Positions 18,500 to 28,634 are shown, counted from the stretch's first letter. The stretch is 64,000 nt of DNA from an uncultured Bacteroidia bacterium (GCA_902774045.1 CACYGW010000022.1:1-64000); one strand, 5' to 3'. The notes: generated by a model not told the origin, from the sequence alone. Numbers and translations: made by a program.

Positions 18500-18532
18500 A
18501 GTTTCTGTTTATTTTATTGTTTACGGTTTTCT

Positions 18533-18574
18533 TTCGGTTTTACAAAATTATATGTTTAAATTTGAAAAATCAAG
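18533..18574. promoter_or_regulatory. Overlapping divergent promoters for ferredoxin and DUF1573 gene
   Basis: Minus strand: CTTG (18571-18574), 20-nt spacer, TAATTTTG (18543-18550), leading to the ferredoxin. Plus strand: TTCG (18533-18536), 20-nt spacer, TAAATTTG (18557-18564), leading to the DUF1573 gene. Each -33 box has one mismatch. The two promoters interleave, so use of one could hinder the other. Confidence 0.55.
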
Positions 18575-18586
18575 AAAATTTGAGGT

Positions 18587-19648
18587 ATGAGATATATTCT
18601 TACATTTATTCTTGCCGCCCTTATGCAGACCGGAGGCGTTAAAGTAGAAGGAATCGTGGAATTTGACAAAGTTGTCCACGACTTTGGGGATTTCCTTCTC
18701 TCCAGCGGTCCCAAGTCGTGCGATTACAAGGTAAGGAATATATCGGGCAAGCCCATAGCCATACTCACGGTATCTCCTTCCTGCGGCTGTACGGATGTAG
18801 AATGGACAAAAGCCCCGATAAAGCCAGGGGAGACCGGAACCATATCCGCTACCTACGACAATAAGCAGGGGGCCTATCCGTTCGAGAAAACCCTCACGGT
18901 CTATATCTCCTCTCTCTCCAAGCCGGTAATCCTAAGGCTTCGCGGCAATGTCCTGGAAGAAGAAAAGCCGCTGTCGCAGACCTATCCCGTCCACATAGGA
19001 AAACTTGGCCTCAGGGAGACTGAGTTTAAACTAGGCAACATCAATCAGGGCTCTTCCAAAAGCGATTTTACTCTTGTGGCCAATCTGGGCAGCAAGCCAC
19101 TTAAGGTCGTATTCCAGGACGTAACGGAAGGCCTGGAGATTAAGACGGATCCGGAAACCATCGACCCCGGGAAAACCGGCCGCCTGGTATATACTGTTCA
19201 TTCAGATTTGGGGCGATGGGGCAAAAACTGGTATTATGCCACCCCGGTTGCCAATGGCGTAAAGGGCGGGCCGATAGGTATATGGGCTTTTACAAAGGAG
19301 GACTTCGGCTCTTGGACAAAGGAGCAGAGGGACCGTACCTCCCAGCCTATGGCCGATGCCAGCACGGTGAACGTAGGGATAATAAAGGCCGGAGAGAAAA
19401 TATCGGCCACCTACAAAATTACAAACAAAGGGAAAAGTAAACTTATTGTCTATAAGGCCGATAGTGACACTCCCGGTGCAGAGGCAGAGGCCCTGCCGCA
19501 GCTGGAGCCCGGCGCCGAGGGAACATTCAAGGTGAATGTAGATACCTCCTCCCTTCCCAAAGGGGAGTTCGTTATAATAATAACCCTTACTACAAACTCT
19601 TATCTGCGCCCCATAATGAACCTCTTCATAAGCGGAGCAATAAAATAG
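18587..19648 (+). CDS. DUF1573 domain protein
   Basis: This 353-residue protein has a short hydrophobic N-terminus (MRYILTFILAALMQTGG, possibly a weak signal peptide) and DUF1573 Ig-like domains. The first (about 22-125) carries the family's VxHDFGDF start and the SPSCGCT motif; a second related domain (about 255-350) lacks the cysteines. DUF1573 proteins in Bacteroidota are exported and abundant near envelope genes, but no activity is established. It is alone between the ferredoxin promoter and a strong terminator. Confidence 0.82.
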   Translation: MRYILTFILAALMQTGGVKVEGIVEFDKVVHDFGDFLLSSGPKSCDYKVRNISGKPIAILTVSPSCGCTDVEWTKAPIKPGETGTISATYDNKQGAYPFEKTLTVYISSLSKPVILRLRGNVLEEEKPLSQTYPVHIGKLGLRETEFKLGNINQGSSKSDFTLVANLGSKPLKVVFQDVTEGLEIKTDPETIDPGKTGRLVYTVHSDLGRWGKNWYYATPVANGVKGGPIGIWAFTKEDFGSWTKEQRDRTSQPMADASTVNVGIIKAGEKISATYKITNKGKSKLIVYKADSDTPGAEAEALPQLEPGAEGTFKVNVDTSSLPKGEFVIIITLTTNSYLRPIMNLFISGAIK

Positions 19649-19669
19649 TGGCCCGGACAATAAAAAAAT

Positions 19670-19712
19670 AACCTGGTTTTCTGCGCCTTTTGACGGGCTG
19701 GAAAACCAGGTT
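19670..19712. terminator. Convergent terminator between DUF1573 gene and M16 peptidase
   Basis: A perfect 12-bp stem (AACCTGGTTTTC and its complement at 19701-19712) with a 19-nt loop lies between two convergent genes. A-rich sequence precedes it and a T-rich stretch follows, so it can serve both strands. Confidence 0.75.
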
Positions 19713-19729
19713 ACTTTAAATTCTATGGA

Positions 19730-22549
19730 TTACTCCTGCTCTGCAGTGTTGCCGGGACGCATTACAACTTCTGCGCGGTTGCCGGCGGCAAGGAGCTCGG
19801 TAAGAACGGCCTTGATGTCGTCTGCAGTAAGGGCGTTGGCAGCAGCCTCGTAGTCTGCGTCTTTGTCAATGCCATAGCGATGGAAGTCGCGTACTACGCC
19901 GCTCCAGTAAGAAATGGTCTCGCGCCTCTCCGGAATCTTCTTGATGGTATTCTTCTTTGCCATATTGAATTCCTCTTCGGTAGGGCCATCCTTTGCAAGG
20001 CTGTTAAGACCTTCGTCTGCAAGAGAGCGAAGCTTGTCGGCTACGCTTGGACGGCAGTCGAAGTAAATCTGCAGGCTGGCATCATCCTTGGGCTCAAAGG
20101 ACATATTTGCGTTGGTGCTGGCACCATAGGTGCCGCCTTCCTCCTCGCGCAGGGATGTAACGTACCTCATATCAAGGATGTAGCTCGCTGCACTAAGAGC
20201 GATATCCTTCTTGATGTCGTACTTGATAGGAGCAGTGTAAACGCAGAGAACGGTAGTCTTGGGAGTCTCCATATCTTCTGCGAAGTCTTCTGTCCTTGTG
20301 CCGGGCAGGATGTCGTTGTTCCAATCTACAAAGGATGTAGCATTCTTGCCCTGAGGAAGAGATCCTATGTATTTCTCTATAAGAGGAATAACTGCCTCGG
20401 GGTCAAAGTCTCCGCTAATCTGTACGGTTACGCCGGCTGCATCCTGGAAGAGCGTGCGATAGTTTTTCTCTATGGTTGCAAGGCTGGCTTTCTCCAGTAC
20501 TTCGGGGCTTATGAATCTAATTCTGGGGTTGTCTCCGTAAAGAGTCTTGAAAGCCATCTTCTGAAGCTTGTAGTTAGGCTGTTTTACAAGGTTGGGGAGG
20601 AAGGCCTCCAGCATCTTGATACCCTGGTTGTACTCTTCCTGGTCAAAGCGCGGCTGAGTATAGTAAAGGTATGCAAGCTGCAGGGCGGTCTCGATGTCTG
20701 CCGTGCCGCAGGAACCGTTGATACCGTGCCTGAGGGCGTCGATATAAGGATTCACGCTTATTTCCTTGCCGGCAAGCATCTTGGATACGGTTACGCCGGA
20801 GAAGTTGGCAACACCGGTGTTCTGGAGGAAGAGGCCGAATACGCTGTCGTCAAAACTGTCAAGGTCTTCGGTAGCAATAAGGCTTATGCCTCCGTCCTTG
20901 GAAATGCTAAGCATAACGCGGTCTTTCTGAACGTCGTTCTTGTAGAGAATAACCTTTACGCCGTTGGCAAGGGTAAATACGGAACTTCCAAATTTGTCTG
21001 TCTCTACCTTTCCGGCCTTGCTGCCCTTAAGGGTGGCAGGGTCTACGAAGGACTCGGGGAGAACTTCTACCTCATTAGGCTGAATTTCGGAACTGCGCAC
21101 CTCTGCAAGAAGCTCGCTAATCTGCTCTGCCGTAGGATGTACAAGTCCTTCTTTCTCGGGAGCCTTGTAAAGCACTACAAGAGAGTGGTGTGCCTTGATA
21201 AGCTCGGGGATAATCTGGTTCACGATTGCAGAGGTAATCTGGGGAAGCATCATCTGAGCAAACTCATACTCCTGCTGGGGAACCATATAAGGCATATTGT
21301 CAAAGAAGTTGGAAATCAGAGGATAAACCAGCTGTGAGTTCTGACGGGTGTCTGCCTTGTTGGCTGCGGACTCGTAACCCTTAAGGATGTCGTCCTTTGC
21401 ACGGTTGAACTCGGCGTCGGTAATTCCAAAGCGGCGCAGTTTCTCTACCTCTGTAAGGAAGGCCTTCAGTGCGGTAAGAGCCTCACCCTCCTTGGCTGTA
21501 ACAGAACCGAATACAACCTCTGTGAACTCGTTAAGACCACCTATACCAAGGCTGGAGCCAAGGAAAGGAGCGTCGGCCTTGGCCATGATGTCGTTAAAGC
21601 GCTCGTTGGCTACGTGAGAAATGACATCTTTGAGAATGTTAACCATCATAACCTGAGGAGTGCTGTTGTACTCTTCGGGGGTGGCCTCCATTTCCCAGAG
21701 AACCTCAAAGTTGATTGATGTAGCCTCGGGGTCTGTGATTATACCAATTCTGGGCTCGTCAAACTCCTCGAACGGGAAAGCCTCTTTCTTCTGGGGATCC
21801 ACTGCTGCGGGGATGTCTGCGAAAATCTCTTTAATCTTACCCTCTACATAGTCCATATCAACATCGCCCACAACGATAAGGGCCTGCATGTCGGGATGAT
21901 ACCAGGTCTTATAGAAGTTAACAAGGCTCTCCGGCTTAAAGTTAAGAAGGTTCTCCTGGCTTCCGATAAGCGTGCAGCCGGCATACTTGTTAGTACCATA
22001 GTAATAGGGGAGAGACTTCTCGTGCATTCTCCAGGATGCGTTGCGGCGGGCCCTGCGCTCTTCTACTATAACTCCGCGCTCCTTGTCTATCTCTTCCGGA
22101 GAATTTTCTACAAAGTATGCGTAGTCGTGCATAATGAGAATACAGGTATCAATAACGCTCTGGCGCACTAGAGGAATATTGTTGAGCATATAAATTGTCT
22201 GCTCTACGCCGGTAGAAGCGTTGACGTTTCCGCCAAATGATGCTCCGATGCTCTGGAGCCAGTCAAGAATGCCCTTTCCGGGGAAATTCTTAGTTCCATT
22301 GAAGCACATATGCTCCAGGAAGTGTGCAAGACCGTCCTGGTCCGGAGTCTCCTGAATTGCTCCAACGTTTGTTGCAAGATAAAATTCTGCGCGGCCTGCG
22401 GGCTTCTCGTTATGCCTGATGTAATAGGTGAGGCCGTTTTCCAGTTTGCCTGTACGTACAGCCGGGTCATTAGGCAGGCTGCCAATCTGGGCAAACAATG
22501 AACCTGCGCATAGCGCAAATGTCAAAAGTGCAAATGTGAATTTTCTCAT
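19730..22549 (-). CDS. M16-family zinc peptidase
   Basis: This 939-residue exported peptidase has the two-half M16B layout. A signal peptide (about 1-21) ends FAQ. The inverted zinc motif HFLEH (76-80) and downstream glutamates (EERRAR region, about 150) mark the active N-terminal half; the C-terminal half (about 510-930) has the same fold without the motif. Such Bacteroidota enzymes are periplasmic and degrade peptides in a closed chamber. The start at 22549 is chosen because the longer frame, from 22597, begins within the promoter TATATTTG (22595-22602). It is divergent from the LysR gene, whose product might regulate it. Confidence 0.92.
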   Translation of the reverse strand: MRKFTFALLTFALCAGSLFAQIGSLPNDPAVRTGKLENGLTYYIRHNEKPAGRAEFYLATNVGAIQETPDQDGLAHFLEHMCFNGTKNFPGKGILDWLQSIGASFGGNVNASTGVEQTIYMLNNIPLVRQSVIDTCILIMHDYAYFVENSPEEIDKERGVIVEERRARRNASWRMHEKSLPYYYGTNKYAGCTLIGSQENLLNFKPESLVNFYKTWYHPDMQALIVVGDVDMDYVEGKIKEIFADIPAAVDPQKKEAFPFEEFDEPRIGIITDPEATSINFEVLWEMEATPEEYNSTPQVMMVNILKDVISHVANERFNDIMAKADAPFLGSSLGIGGLNEFTEVVFGSVTAKEGEALTALKAFLTEVEKLRRFGITDAEFNRAKDDILKGYESAANKADTRQNSQLVYPLISNFFDNMPYMVPQQEYEFAQMMLPQITSAIVNQIIPELIKAHHSLVVLYKAPEKEGLVHPTAEQISELLAEVRSSEIQPNEVEVLPESFVDPATLKGSKAGKVETDKFGSSVFTLANGVKVILYKNDVQKDRVMLSISKDGGISLIATEDLDSFDDSVFGLFLQNTGVANFSGVTVSKMLAGKEISVNPYIDALRHGINGSCGTADIETALQLAYLYYTQPRFDQEEYNQGIKMLEAFLPNLVKQPNYKLQKMAFKTLYGDNPRIRFISPEVLEKASLATIEKNYRTLFQDAAGVTVQISGDFDPEAVIPLIEKYIGSLPQGKNATSFVDWNNDILPGTRTEDFAEDMETPKTTVLCVYTAPIKYDIKKDIALSAASYILDMRYVTSLREEEGGTYGASTNANMSFEPKDDASLQIYFDCRPSVADKLRSLADEGLNSLAKDGPTEEEFNMAKKNTIKKIPERRETISYWSGVVRDFHRYGIDKDADYEAAANALTADDIKAVLTELLAAGNRAEVVMRPGNTAEQE

Positions 22550-22594
22550 AATGTAATATGTATGATGATAATAATCAAGCCGCTTTTTATCATA

Positions 22595-22645
22595 CAAATA
22601 TAGTGTAAAATAATTATGATTGTATAGTTTTTCTCCATATCTTTG
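22595..22645. promoter_or_regulatory. Divergent promoters of M16 peptidase and LysR regulator
   Basis: The minus strand carries TATATTTG (22595-22602) before the peptidase; the plus strand carries TATCTTTG (22638-22645) before the LysR gene. The -33 boxes are poor (TATG for the LysR gene). LysR proteins often bind between divergent promoters, so this 123-bp region is a candidate site; no clear T-N11-A palindrome stands out. Confidence 0.5.
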
Positions 22646-22672
22646 CCATAAGAAATTCTTATAACAAGGGAT

Positions 22673-23518
22673 ATGGCCGATAATTTCGAAGATTTCAAAC
22701 TAAAAGTTTTTGTCACGGTTGCCAGAAGAGGCAGCTTTACCATAGCCGCAAAAGAACTGGGAGTGACCCAACCGGCTATAAGCCAGAATATCAATTCCCT
22801 TGAAAAAAGCCTTGGAGTGCAGTTGTTTCAGAGGGTTAGGGGCGATGTTTCCCTGACCGACGCCGGGCGCGCCTTCCTGCGTTACGCCCTAGAGATTAAT
22901 TATTGGTACGATTCCGCCTCACGGATGTTCGGCGGTGAGGTTGGGTCCTCCGTGGTAAAGGTAAGAGTGGCAGCCGATTCCATATGCGCAGATTATATTT
23001 TGCCCAAGGCATTAGCAACTCTTATGGCCGGTAGGCCAGATATATTTTTTGAGGTTGTTCCCGTGGCCGATGGTGACGCGGACGCGTGCATTACAGCCTC
23101 TCCCGCGCCCGCGGCCATAGATTTTGAGGCAGAAGGCCAATTGGGCGGAACGTTAGAGGCGGCCGTGGCAGTATCGGCCCTGAATAAACAAAAGATTGTG
23201 GTGGACGGCCTGCACGTGTCCGGGAGTTTTGCCGCCTGGGAGGGCTATAGATCATTACTGCCTCCTGATTTATGCGCGCGAGTGAAATTCTTTTCCTATT
23301 CCGCAGAGCTGGTTAAAGAAGTTGTCTGTACATCCGGCCACCTGGTTGGTATCCTTCCCGCCCCGGCCGTAGCACGGGAGCTTTTGTCCGGAGAATTCCT
23401 AAGCCTGCCTCTCAGCCTTCCGGAACTGTCTATGGACATTCATTTTGTGGCCAGCCCCGGGTTTGAGGGGAAAAATATTTACAAATTGCTTTTTGAAGCT
23501 GTTAAACAGGGAAGATAA
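22673..23518 (+). CDS. LysR-family transcriptional regulator
   Basis: This 281-residue protein has an N-terminal winged helix-turn-helix (about 6-65; GSFTIAAKELGVTQPAISQNINSLE-type recognition region at about 21-45) and a C-terminal periplasmic-binding-like effector domain (about 93-280). Effector and targets are unknown. Position gives two candidates: the divergent M16 peptidase and the susCD units that begin about 250 bp downstream on the same strand. LysR proteins are less common in Bacteroidales than AraC or hybrid two-component regulators. Confidence 0.92.
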   Translation: MADNFEDFKLKVFVTVARRGSFTIAAKELGVTQPAISQNINSLEKSLGVQLFQRVRGDVSLTDAGRAFLRYALEINYWYDSASRMFGGEVGSSVVKVRVAADSICADYILPKALATLMAGRPDIFFEVVPVADGDADACITASPAPAAIDFEAEGQLGGTLEAAVAVSALNKQKIVVDGLHVSGSFAAWEGYRSLLPPDLCARVKFFSYSAELVKEVVCTSGHLVGILPAPAVARELLSGEFLSLPLSLPELSMDIHFVASPGFEGKNIYKLLFEAVKQGR

Positions 23519-23568
23519 AACAATGTATAATTATCCCTTACAAAACGAAATCATTCTAAACCAAATCG

Positions 23569-23583
23569 CTTACATTCTGTAAG
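23569..23583. promoter_or_regulatory. Palindrome upstream of first susC
   Basis: CTTACA-TTC-TGTAAG is a perfect 6-bp inverted repeat about 110 nt before the promoter. A related TTACAnTCnGTAA sequence lies upstream of the second susC at 28785-28797. Its role as an operator is inferred from position and conservation only. Confidence 0.35.
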
Positions 23584-23668
23584 ATTAAAACATTTTAGTC
23601 GTTGTAAAAAATAATCCATAAACGTTTTATAAGACTGAAAATAAGGCATTTACGGCGACAAAATTTAT

Positions 23669-23699
23669 TTTGAAAATTGAAATAAAAGTCTTTACTTTG
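23669..23699 (+). promoter_or_regulatory. Promoter of first susC-susD unit
   Basis: TTTG (23669-23672), a 19-nt spacer and TTACTTTG (23692-23699) match the Bacteroidota promoter (one mismatch in the -7 box). The same arrangement is kept at the second unit. A leader of about 105 nt follows. Confidence 0.7.
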
Positions 23700-23753
23700 C
23701 GACCAAAATTCGCTTCAGATATACCAAAAAAGGGGGTTCTGAAGAGCGTTTAA

Positions 23754-23778
23754 CCGGGCTAATTGTTTGATAGTCCGG
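23754..23778 (+). ncRNA. Leader hairpin of first susC mRNA
   Basis: An 8-bp stem CCGGGCTA / TAGTCCGG (one G-T pair) encloses the 9-nt loop ATTGTTTGA, 33 nt before the susC ATG. The second susC has the same loop with one change on a stem of different sequence. The loop AATTG is complementary to CAATT just 3' of the stem, so a small pseudoknot is possible. Confidence 0.6.
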
Positions 23779-23811
23779 CAATTGTTCAATTTTATATTAA
23801 AGTTTAACACT

Positions 23812-26800
23812 ATGAAAAACTTGAAGCTTGTTCTTGTGTGCTTCCTCATGACTGTAGCTTCAGTTGCATTCGCACAGAATGTTCAGATTACCGGTAAGGT
23901 TACCGACCAGGCCGGCAGTCCCGTAGCAGGTGCGTATGTTCTTGTTGAGGGCACAACTATCGGAGCCGTTACCGACACTCAGGGTAACTATTCCATTCAG
24001 GCTCCGAAGGAAAGTACACTTTGGTTCTCTTTCTTCGGAATGAAGACCAAGGCTGTACAGGTAGGCGACCAGAAGGTGATTGATGCAGTCCTGGAAGAGG
24101 ATGCAATGAATCTGGACGAGGTCGTTGTTACAGCTCAGGGCCTTACCCGTAAGCAGAAAGCTATCGGTTACTCTGCCCAGTCTCTTTCTACAGAGCAGAT
24201 TACCACAACTCATAGCTCCGATCTTGGCAACTCGCTTGCCGGTAAGATCGCCGGAGCACAGTTCTGGGGTGCTGGTGGCGCAACCTTTAACGAGGGCTCA
24301 ATCGTCCTCCGCGGTGCTACTTCTTACAGCGACGCTCAGGGTAACGCTCCTATTTATGTAGTAGATGGAACTATCGCCGCACAGGGCGCCATCAATATGG
24401 ACGACGTTGCAAGTATCAACGTCCTCAAGGGGCCTGCAGCTACCGCTCTTTACGGTTCCCGTGGAGCAAACGGTGCTGTTATCATTACTACCAAGAAGGC
24501 AGAAGAGGGAAGGTCAGTTGTTGAATTCTCCCACACTACTGCCGTAGAGTCCTACTACAACCACATTAAGCTCAACAAGCTCTATGGTGGTGGTTCAGGA
24601 ACCAGCGGACTTACCTCCGCAGCTTCCAAGGTTGCAGATCCTACTCTCGTAGACTGGACTTCCGCAGCTAACCTTATGGATGACCTTGGCGACGGTACCT
24701 ACGCAATGGATTACTATTCAGACGAGAACTGGGGTCCCCGTTACGATGGTACCACCCTTGTACGTTCCGCTCTCTCCTGGGATCCTACATCTCCTTACTA
24801 CGGCAAGGCAGAAACCTGGAAGGCTCGCCTTGACCTTGGCGACCTTGCACGCAACGCCTGGACAAATACCACCAACGTGGCTTTCTCCAAGTCCGTTAAG
24901 GGAATGAGCACCCGCGTTTCCTTCACCAACGTAGACAGGCAGGGTGTTATGTACAACTCCAAGGCTGTACGTCGTTCATTCAGTATCGCAACTACCCTTA
25001 AGCCTGCAAGCTGGCTTAACGCAGACTTCAGCTACCGTTATCGTTATCGTCTTAACAAGAACGCCGCAATCGAAGGTTACAGCGCAGAAGGTAACGTTAT
25101 CTGCGACTTCACCCAGTGGGGTCACACCAACGTAGACATTTCCCAGTACAAAGATTACAAGAGGGCAGACGGTACCTGGCGTACATGGAACATCCACTCT
25201 ACGGATGATCTTTCCGCCGAGTTCCACGACAACCCCTATGCAACTCTTGACAACTACAACTCCTGGGCAGTAAACAACTATCACCTCCTTTCCGGTGATA
25301 TCTATGCAAACCTCCCTTATAATATTAAGGTAGGTGCCCGTATCAACAATTATATCAACGCCCGTCAGTATGAGGAAAAGCACGGAACCGGTTCCATCAA
25401 CTGGGATTCCAGCTTCCGTACATACCACGTTCAGGACAATGACCTCACCATCCAGGGTTATGCTACCTGGGGTGATCAGTTCGTAGACGGCAGGCTTTCT
25501 GTAGAGGCTGCAGCTTTCGCAGAGACCCGTCAGTACGACTACAAGTACCTGAACAGCTACACCAACGGCGGTCTTAACGTAATTGATTTCTTTAACCTCG
25601 CTGCTTCTGCAAGCACTTACGGAACCAACAACTCCGAGACTCATTTCAAGACAAGATCATTCTTTGCCAATGCAACCATCGGCTGGGACGACCTTGTATA
25701 TGTTGATGGTTCTGTTCGTTACGACCTTGATTCCCGTCTCCCCAAGGATAACAATGGTTATCTCTACGGCGGCGCATCTGTATCATTGATGGCAAGCAAG
25801 CTTATCGACGCTCCCTGGCTTGACTTCTGGAAAGTTCGTGCTTCATTGGCACAGGTTGGTTCAACCATCGGCGCTTACCAGATTGATCCTACCTATACCG
25901 TAGGTACCAAGAAGAATGGCCAGACCACTATGTATGAGCCTTCTACCCTTAAGAATCAGAACGTTAAGCCTACCATCTCTACCTCTTACGAGATTGGTAC
26001 TGAGTTCAAGCTCTTCAAGAATCGCCTCTGGGGTGATATCAACCTTTACCGCAAAGACACCAAGAACGACATCATCGATGCAAACGTTCTTCCTCAGGCA
26101 GGTTATGCTTACCGCAAGGTAAATGCAGGTCTGGTTCGCAACCAGGGTATTGAGATTATGCTTGGCGGTACTCCTGTAAGCACAAAGGATGTTACCTGGT
26201 CTATCTCTGCAAACTTTGCAAAGAACAATAACAAACTTGTAGAACTTACTCCTGATCAGAACGAGTACACCATCTATTGGACCCGTTTCTATGATGCATG
26301 GTACAACAAGGCAGTTGCCGGCAAGCCTATCGGTGTTATTACGGCTGCTTCCCGTTTCGTTACTACCGAGGACGGCACTCCCGTTCTCCAGGCCGGTAAC
26401 GCTTCTTGGGGTGAGGTTCGCCCCGTTTGGGAGCGTGGCAAAGAGAAAGAGGTCGGCAATGTTCAGCCGGATTTCACCGGTGGTCTTTCTACCAGTCTCC
26501 GCGTTAAGAACGTAACCCTTTCCGCTTCTTTGGATTACCTCCACGGCGGCAAACTTGTTTCCTGGACCAATATGTGGGGAACCGGTTCCGGTCTCTTCGC
26601 TTCTACTGCAAAGGTTAACAAGAATGGTGTAAACGAGCGTGAGCCCGTAGCTGTTGGCGGTGGTGTTTACCTCGAGGGTGTAGATGCAGACGGCAATCCT
26701 ATTTCCGGTTTCTGCGATGCTTACAATTACTATCATTATAAGGCATACTACAACGCAGAAGGTTGGGTATTTGACCGCAGTTATGTAAAACTTCGCGAGG

Positions 26801-27021
26801 TTTCCGTTAAGTATGATATCCCCGCAAAGGTTCTCGCCAAGCTCGGTATTGGTCTAAGCAAGGCCAGCATCTCTGCTGTAGCTACCAATCCTTGGCTTAT
26901 CTATTCCGCCTGCCCTAACCTTGATCCTTCAGAAATTGCAGGCGTAGAGTACAACTATCTTGAAGGTGGTCAGGCCATGTCTACCCGTAGTTTTGGTCTC
27001 ACACTCAGCGTAACATTCTAA
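23812..27021 (+). CDS. SusC/RagA-family TonB-linked outer-membrane transporter (copy 1)
   Basis: This 1069-residue protein imports oligosaccharides or other large nutrients across the outer membrane with a SusD lid. In order it has a signal peptide (1-21, ending FAQ), a carboxypeptidase-regulatory-like domain (about 24-105), a TonB-box-like DEVVVTAQG, a plug (about 115-235) with LKGPAATALYGSRGANGAVI, and a long beta-barrel ending in Phe. The start at 23812 is chosen over 23767 because it gives a clean signal peptide and matches copy 2, and the longer frame would begin inside the leader hairpin. susD follows after 17 nt. Copy 2 (29060-32269) is the same length and highly similar. Substrate is unknown. 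Confidence 0.95.
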   Translation: MKNLKLVLVCFLMTVASVAFAQNVQITGKVTDQAGSPVAGAYVLVEGTTIGAVTDTQGNYSIQAPKESTLWFSFFGMKTKAVQVGDQKVIDAVLEEDAMNLDEVVVTAQGLTRKQKAIGYSAQSLSTEQITTTHSSDLGNSLAGKIAGAQFWGAGGATFNEGSIVLRGATSYSDAQGNAPIYVVDGTIAAQGAINMDDVASINVLKGPAATALYGSRGANGAVIITTKKAEEGRSVVEFSHTTAVESYYNHIKLNKLYGGGSGTSGLTSAASKVADPTLVDWTSAANLMDDLGDGTYAMDYYSDENWGPRYDGTTLVRSALSWDPTSPYYGKAETWKARLDLGDLARNAWTNTTNVAFSKSVKGMSTRVSFTNVDRQGVMYNSKAVRRSFSIATTLKPASWLNADFSYRYRYRLNKNAAIEGYSAEGNVICDFTQWGHTNVDISQYKDYKRADGTWRTWNIHSTDDLSAEFHDNPYATLDNYNSWAVNNYHLLSGDIYANLPYNIKVGARINNYINARQYEEKHGTGSINWDSSFRTYHVQDNDLTIQGYATWGDQFVDGRLSVEAAAFAETRQYDYKYLNSYTNGGLNVIDFFNLAASASTYGTNNSETHFKTRSFFANATIGWDDLVYVDGSVRYDLDSRLPKDNNGYLYGGASVSLMASKLIDAPWLDFWKVRASLAQVGSTIGAYQIDPTYTVGTKKNGQTTMYEPSTLKNQNVKPTISTSYEIGTEFKLFKNRLWGDINLYRKDTKNDIIDANVLPQAGYAYRKVNAGLVRNQGIEIMLGGTPVSTKDVTWSISANFAKNNNKLVELTPDQNEYTIYWTRFYDAWYNKAVAGKPIGVITAASRFVTTEDGTPVLQAGNASWGEVRPVWERGKEKEVGNVQPDFTGGLSTSLRVKNVTLSASLDYLHGGKLVSWTNMWGTGSGLFASTAKVNKNGVNEREPVAVGGGVYLEGVDADGNPISGFCDAYNYYHYKAYYNAEGWVFDRSYVKLREVSVKYDIPAKVLAKLGIGLSKASISAVATNPWLIYSACPNLDPSEIAGVEYNYLEGGQAMSTRSFGLTLSVTF

Positions 27022-27038
27022 TTCAGGGAGGATAAAAT

Positions 27039-28634
27039 ATGAAAAAGTTATATAGCATTTTGCTTTCCGCAGTAGCTGCATCAATGTTGTTCACAGCTTG
27101 CGATCCTTCTGACTTTGGTGATATCAACAAGGACCCGAACAACCCTTCGACTCCTTTCACTACATATCTCTTCACCAATGCTTGTACTTACGTACCTTAC
27201 TTCGTGCTTGGTAACGCTACCAACGGTTACGACCCTTGGCAGCAGGAGTGGGCAGGTTATCTTTCAGAGTCCAAGAACAACCAGTACGGTCCTCTTGGTA
27301 CTACCGCTCAGTACTCCACAGTAGGTACTATCTATCTTTATGCTCTCCGTAACCTCAACCAGATTATCGAGCTTAACGAGGATGAGGCTACCAGCACCCA
27401 GTCCTACGTTGGTATCCTTGGTGATACCGGCAATCAGCTTGGCGCTGCCAAGACTCTCTCTGCCTATTACTATATGTCCCTTACCGACATAGTAGGCCCT
27501 ATCGTCCTTTCACAGGCATTCAAAGGCAAGACAGAGGACAACTGGACACCCGAATACGACTCACAGGAAAGCGTATATGAGCAGCTTGACCAGATTCTTA
27601 AAGAGGCTTATGCTCAGTTCGACGAGGCTGGTTCACTTGACGGCGCTGCCGACGTTCTTTATGGCGGTGACATTGCCAAGTGGAAGAAACTCAATGCTTC
27701 TCTCCGTATGCTCCTTGCTATCAAACTTTCCGACGTAGCTCCCGAGGTTGGTAAAGCCCGCTTTGCCGCTGCCTATGCAGACGGTGGTATGGATTCTGTT
27801 GACGATGGTCTCTACTACACTTATGACGACCTTACCTGGAACCGCCTTTACTATTGGGTATCTCCCGACTATTCAGGCGCCGGCTTCAACGCTGTTCCTA
27901 ATATGTTCATTGTAGAGGCTATGAAGGTGCGCAAGGATAACCGTATGTGGTCTTATTTCGATATCGAGGGTTACCGTGGCGAGCGTAAGGAATCTATATT
28001 CCCTCGCGACCAGTACACCTCTTTCTACGGTGTTCCTTTTGGTCTTGCAAGCAACGACGCTGTTAATGCCTGGACAAACTGCTGCGCATCTATCAACAGC
28101 AGCCTCCTTGGTATGGATGCTACCATTCCGGTTATCCCTACGGCCCGTGTTCTTCTTACCGAGGCCGAGGCTGCATTCCGCGGATGGATAAGCGCAGATG
28201 CCCAGACTCTTTACGAGGCAGGCGTAGCCGCTTCCTTCGAGCAGTGGGGTGCCAACGGCGTTACCGATTACCTTGCAGATCCTATCAACGCATACGATGC
28301 ATCCAATGGTCTTGAGCTTATCGCTACCCAGAGGTGGATTGCTTCTTATATGTCCGACGGTGTAGAGGCCTGGGCTGACTGGCGTCGTCTGGACATCCCT
28401 AAGATGCCCGTAGGTCCTGGTGCCAAGGAGCTTGGAAACAACCACTATCCTTATCGTCTTGGTTACTACTCAGACTACGATATCGCTTACAACTACGACA
28501 ACTACCTTAAGGCAGTTGCTATGCTCCGCGGAGCAAAGGACGATGTCAACAGCCGTCTGTGGTGGGATGTTGCAGACAACGAGGAAGGTGTTCTCACAGC
28601 AGAGCAGTGCGTTCCTTCAGTTGATATCCCTTAA
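27039..28634 (+). CDS. SusD/RagB-family nutrient-binding lipoprotein (copy 1)
   Basis: This 531-residue outer-membrane lipoprotein is the lid and binding partner of the adjacent SusC. The lipobox LFTAC places the lipidated Cys at 21; what follows (DPSDFGDINKDPNNPS) is typical of the SusD-like subgroup that begins 'INxDPNNP'. Its helical TPR-like SusD/RagB core fills the rest. It follows susC with a GGAGG before its ATG and is ended by a strong terminator. Tandem copy: 32287-33876. Confidence 0.94.
   Translation: MKKLYSILLSAVAASMLFTACDPSDFGDINKDPNNPSTPFTTYLFTNACTYVPYFVLGNATNGYDPWQQEWAGYLSESKNNQYGPLGTTAQYSTVGTIYLYALRNLNQIIELNEDEATSTQSYVGILGDTGNQLGAAKTLSAYYYMSLTDIVGPIVLSQAFKGKTEDNWTPEYDSQESVYEQLDQILKEAYAQFDEAGSLDGAADVLYGGDIAKWKKLNASLRMLLAIKLSDVAPEVGKARFAAAYADGGMDSVDDGLYYTYDDLTWNRLYYWVSPDYSGAGFNAVPNMFIVEAMKVRKDNRMWSYFDIEGYRGERKESIFPRDQYTSFYGVPFGLASNDAVNAWTNCCASINSSLLGMDATIPVIPTARVLLTEAEAAFRGWISADAQTLYEAGVAASFEQWGANGVTDYLADPINAYDASNGLELIATQRWIASYMSDGVEAWADWRRLDIPKMPVGPGAKELGNNHYPYRLGYYSDYDIAYNYDNYLKAVAMLRGAKDDVNSRLWWDVADNEEGVLTAEQCVPSVDIP

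Noticed and set aside
23767-23811. N-terminal extension of the first SusC
   Set aside because: It would lie within the leader hairpin and hide the signal peptide; copy 2 starts at the matching internal Met.
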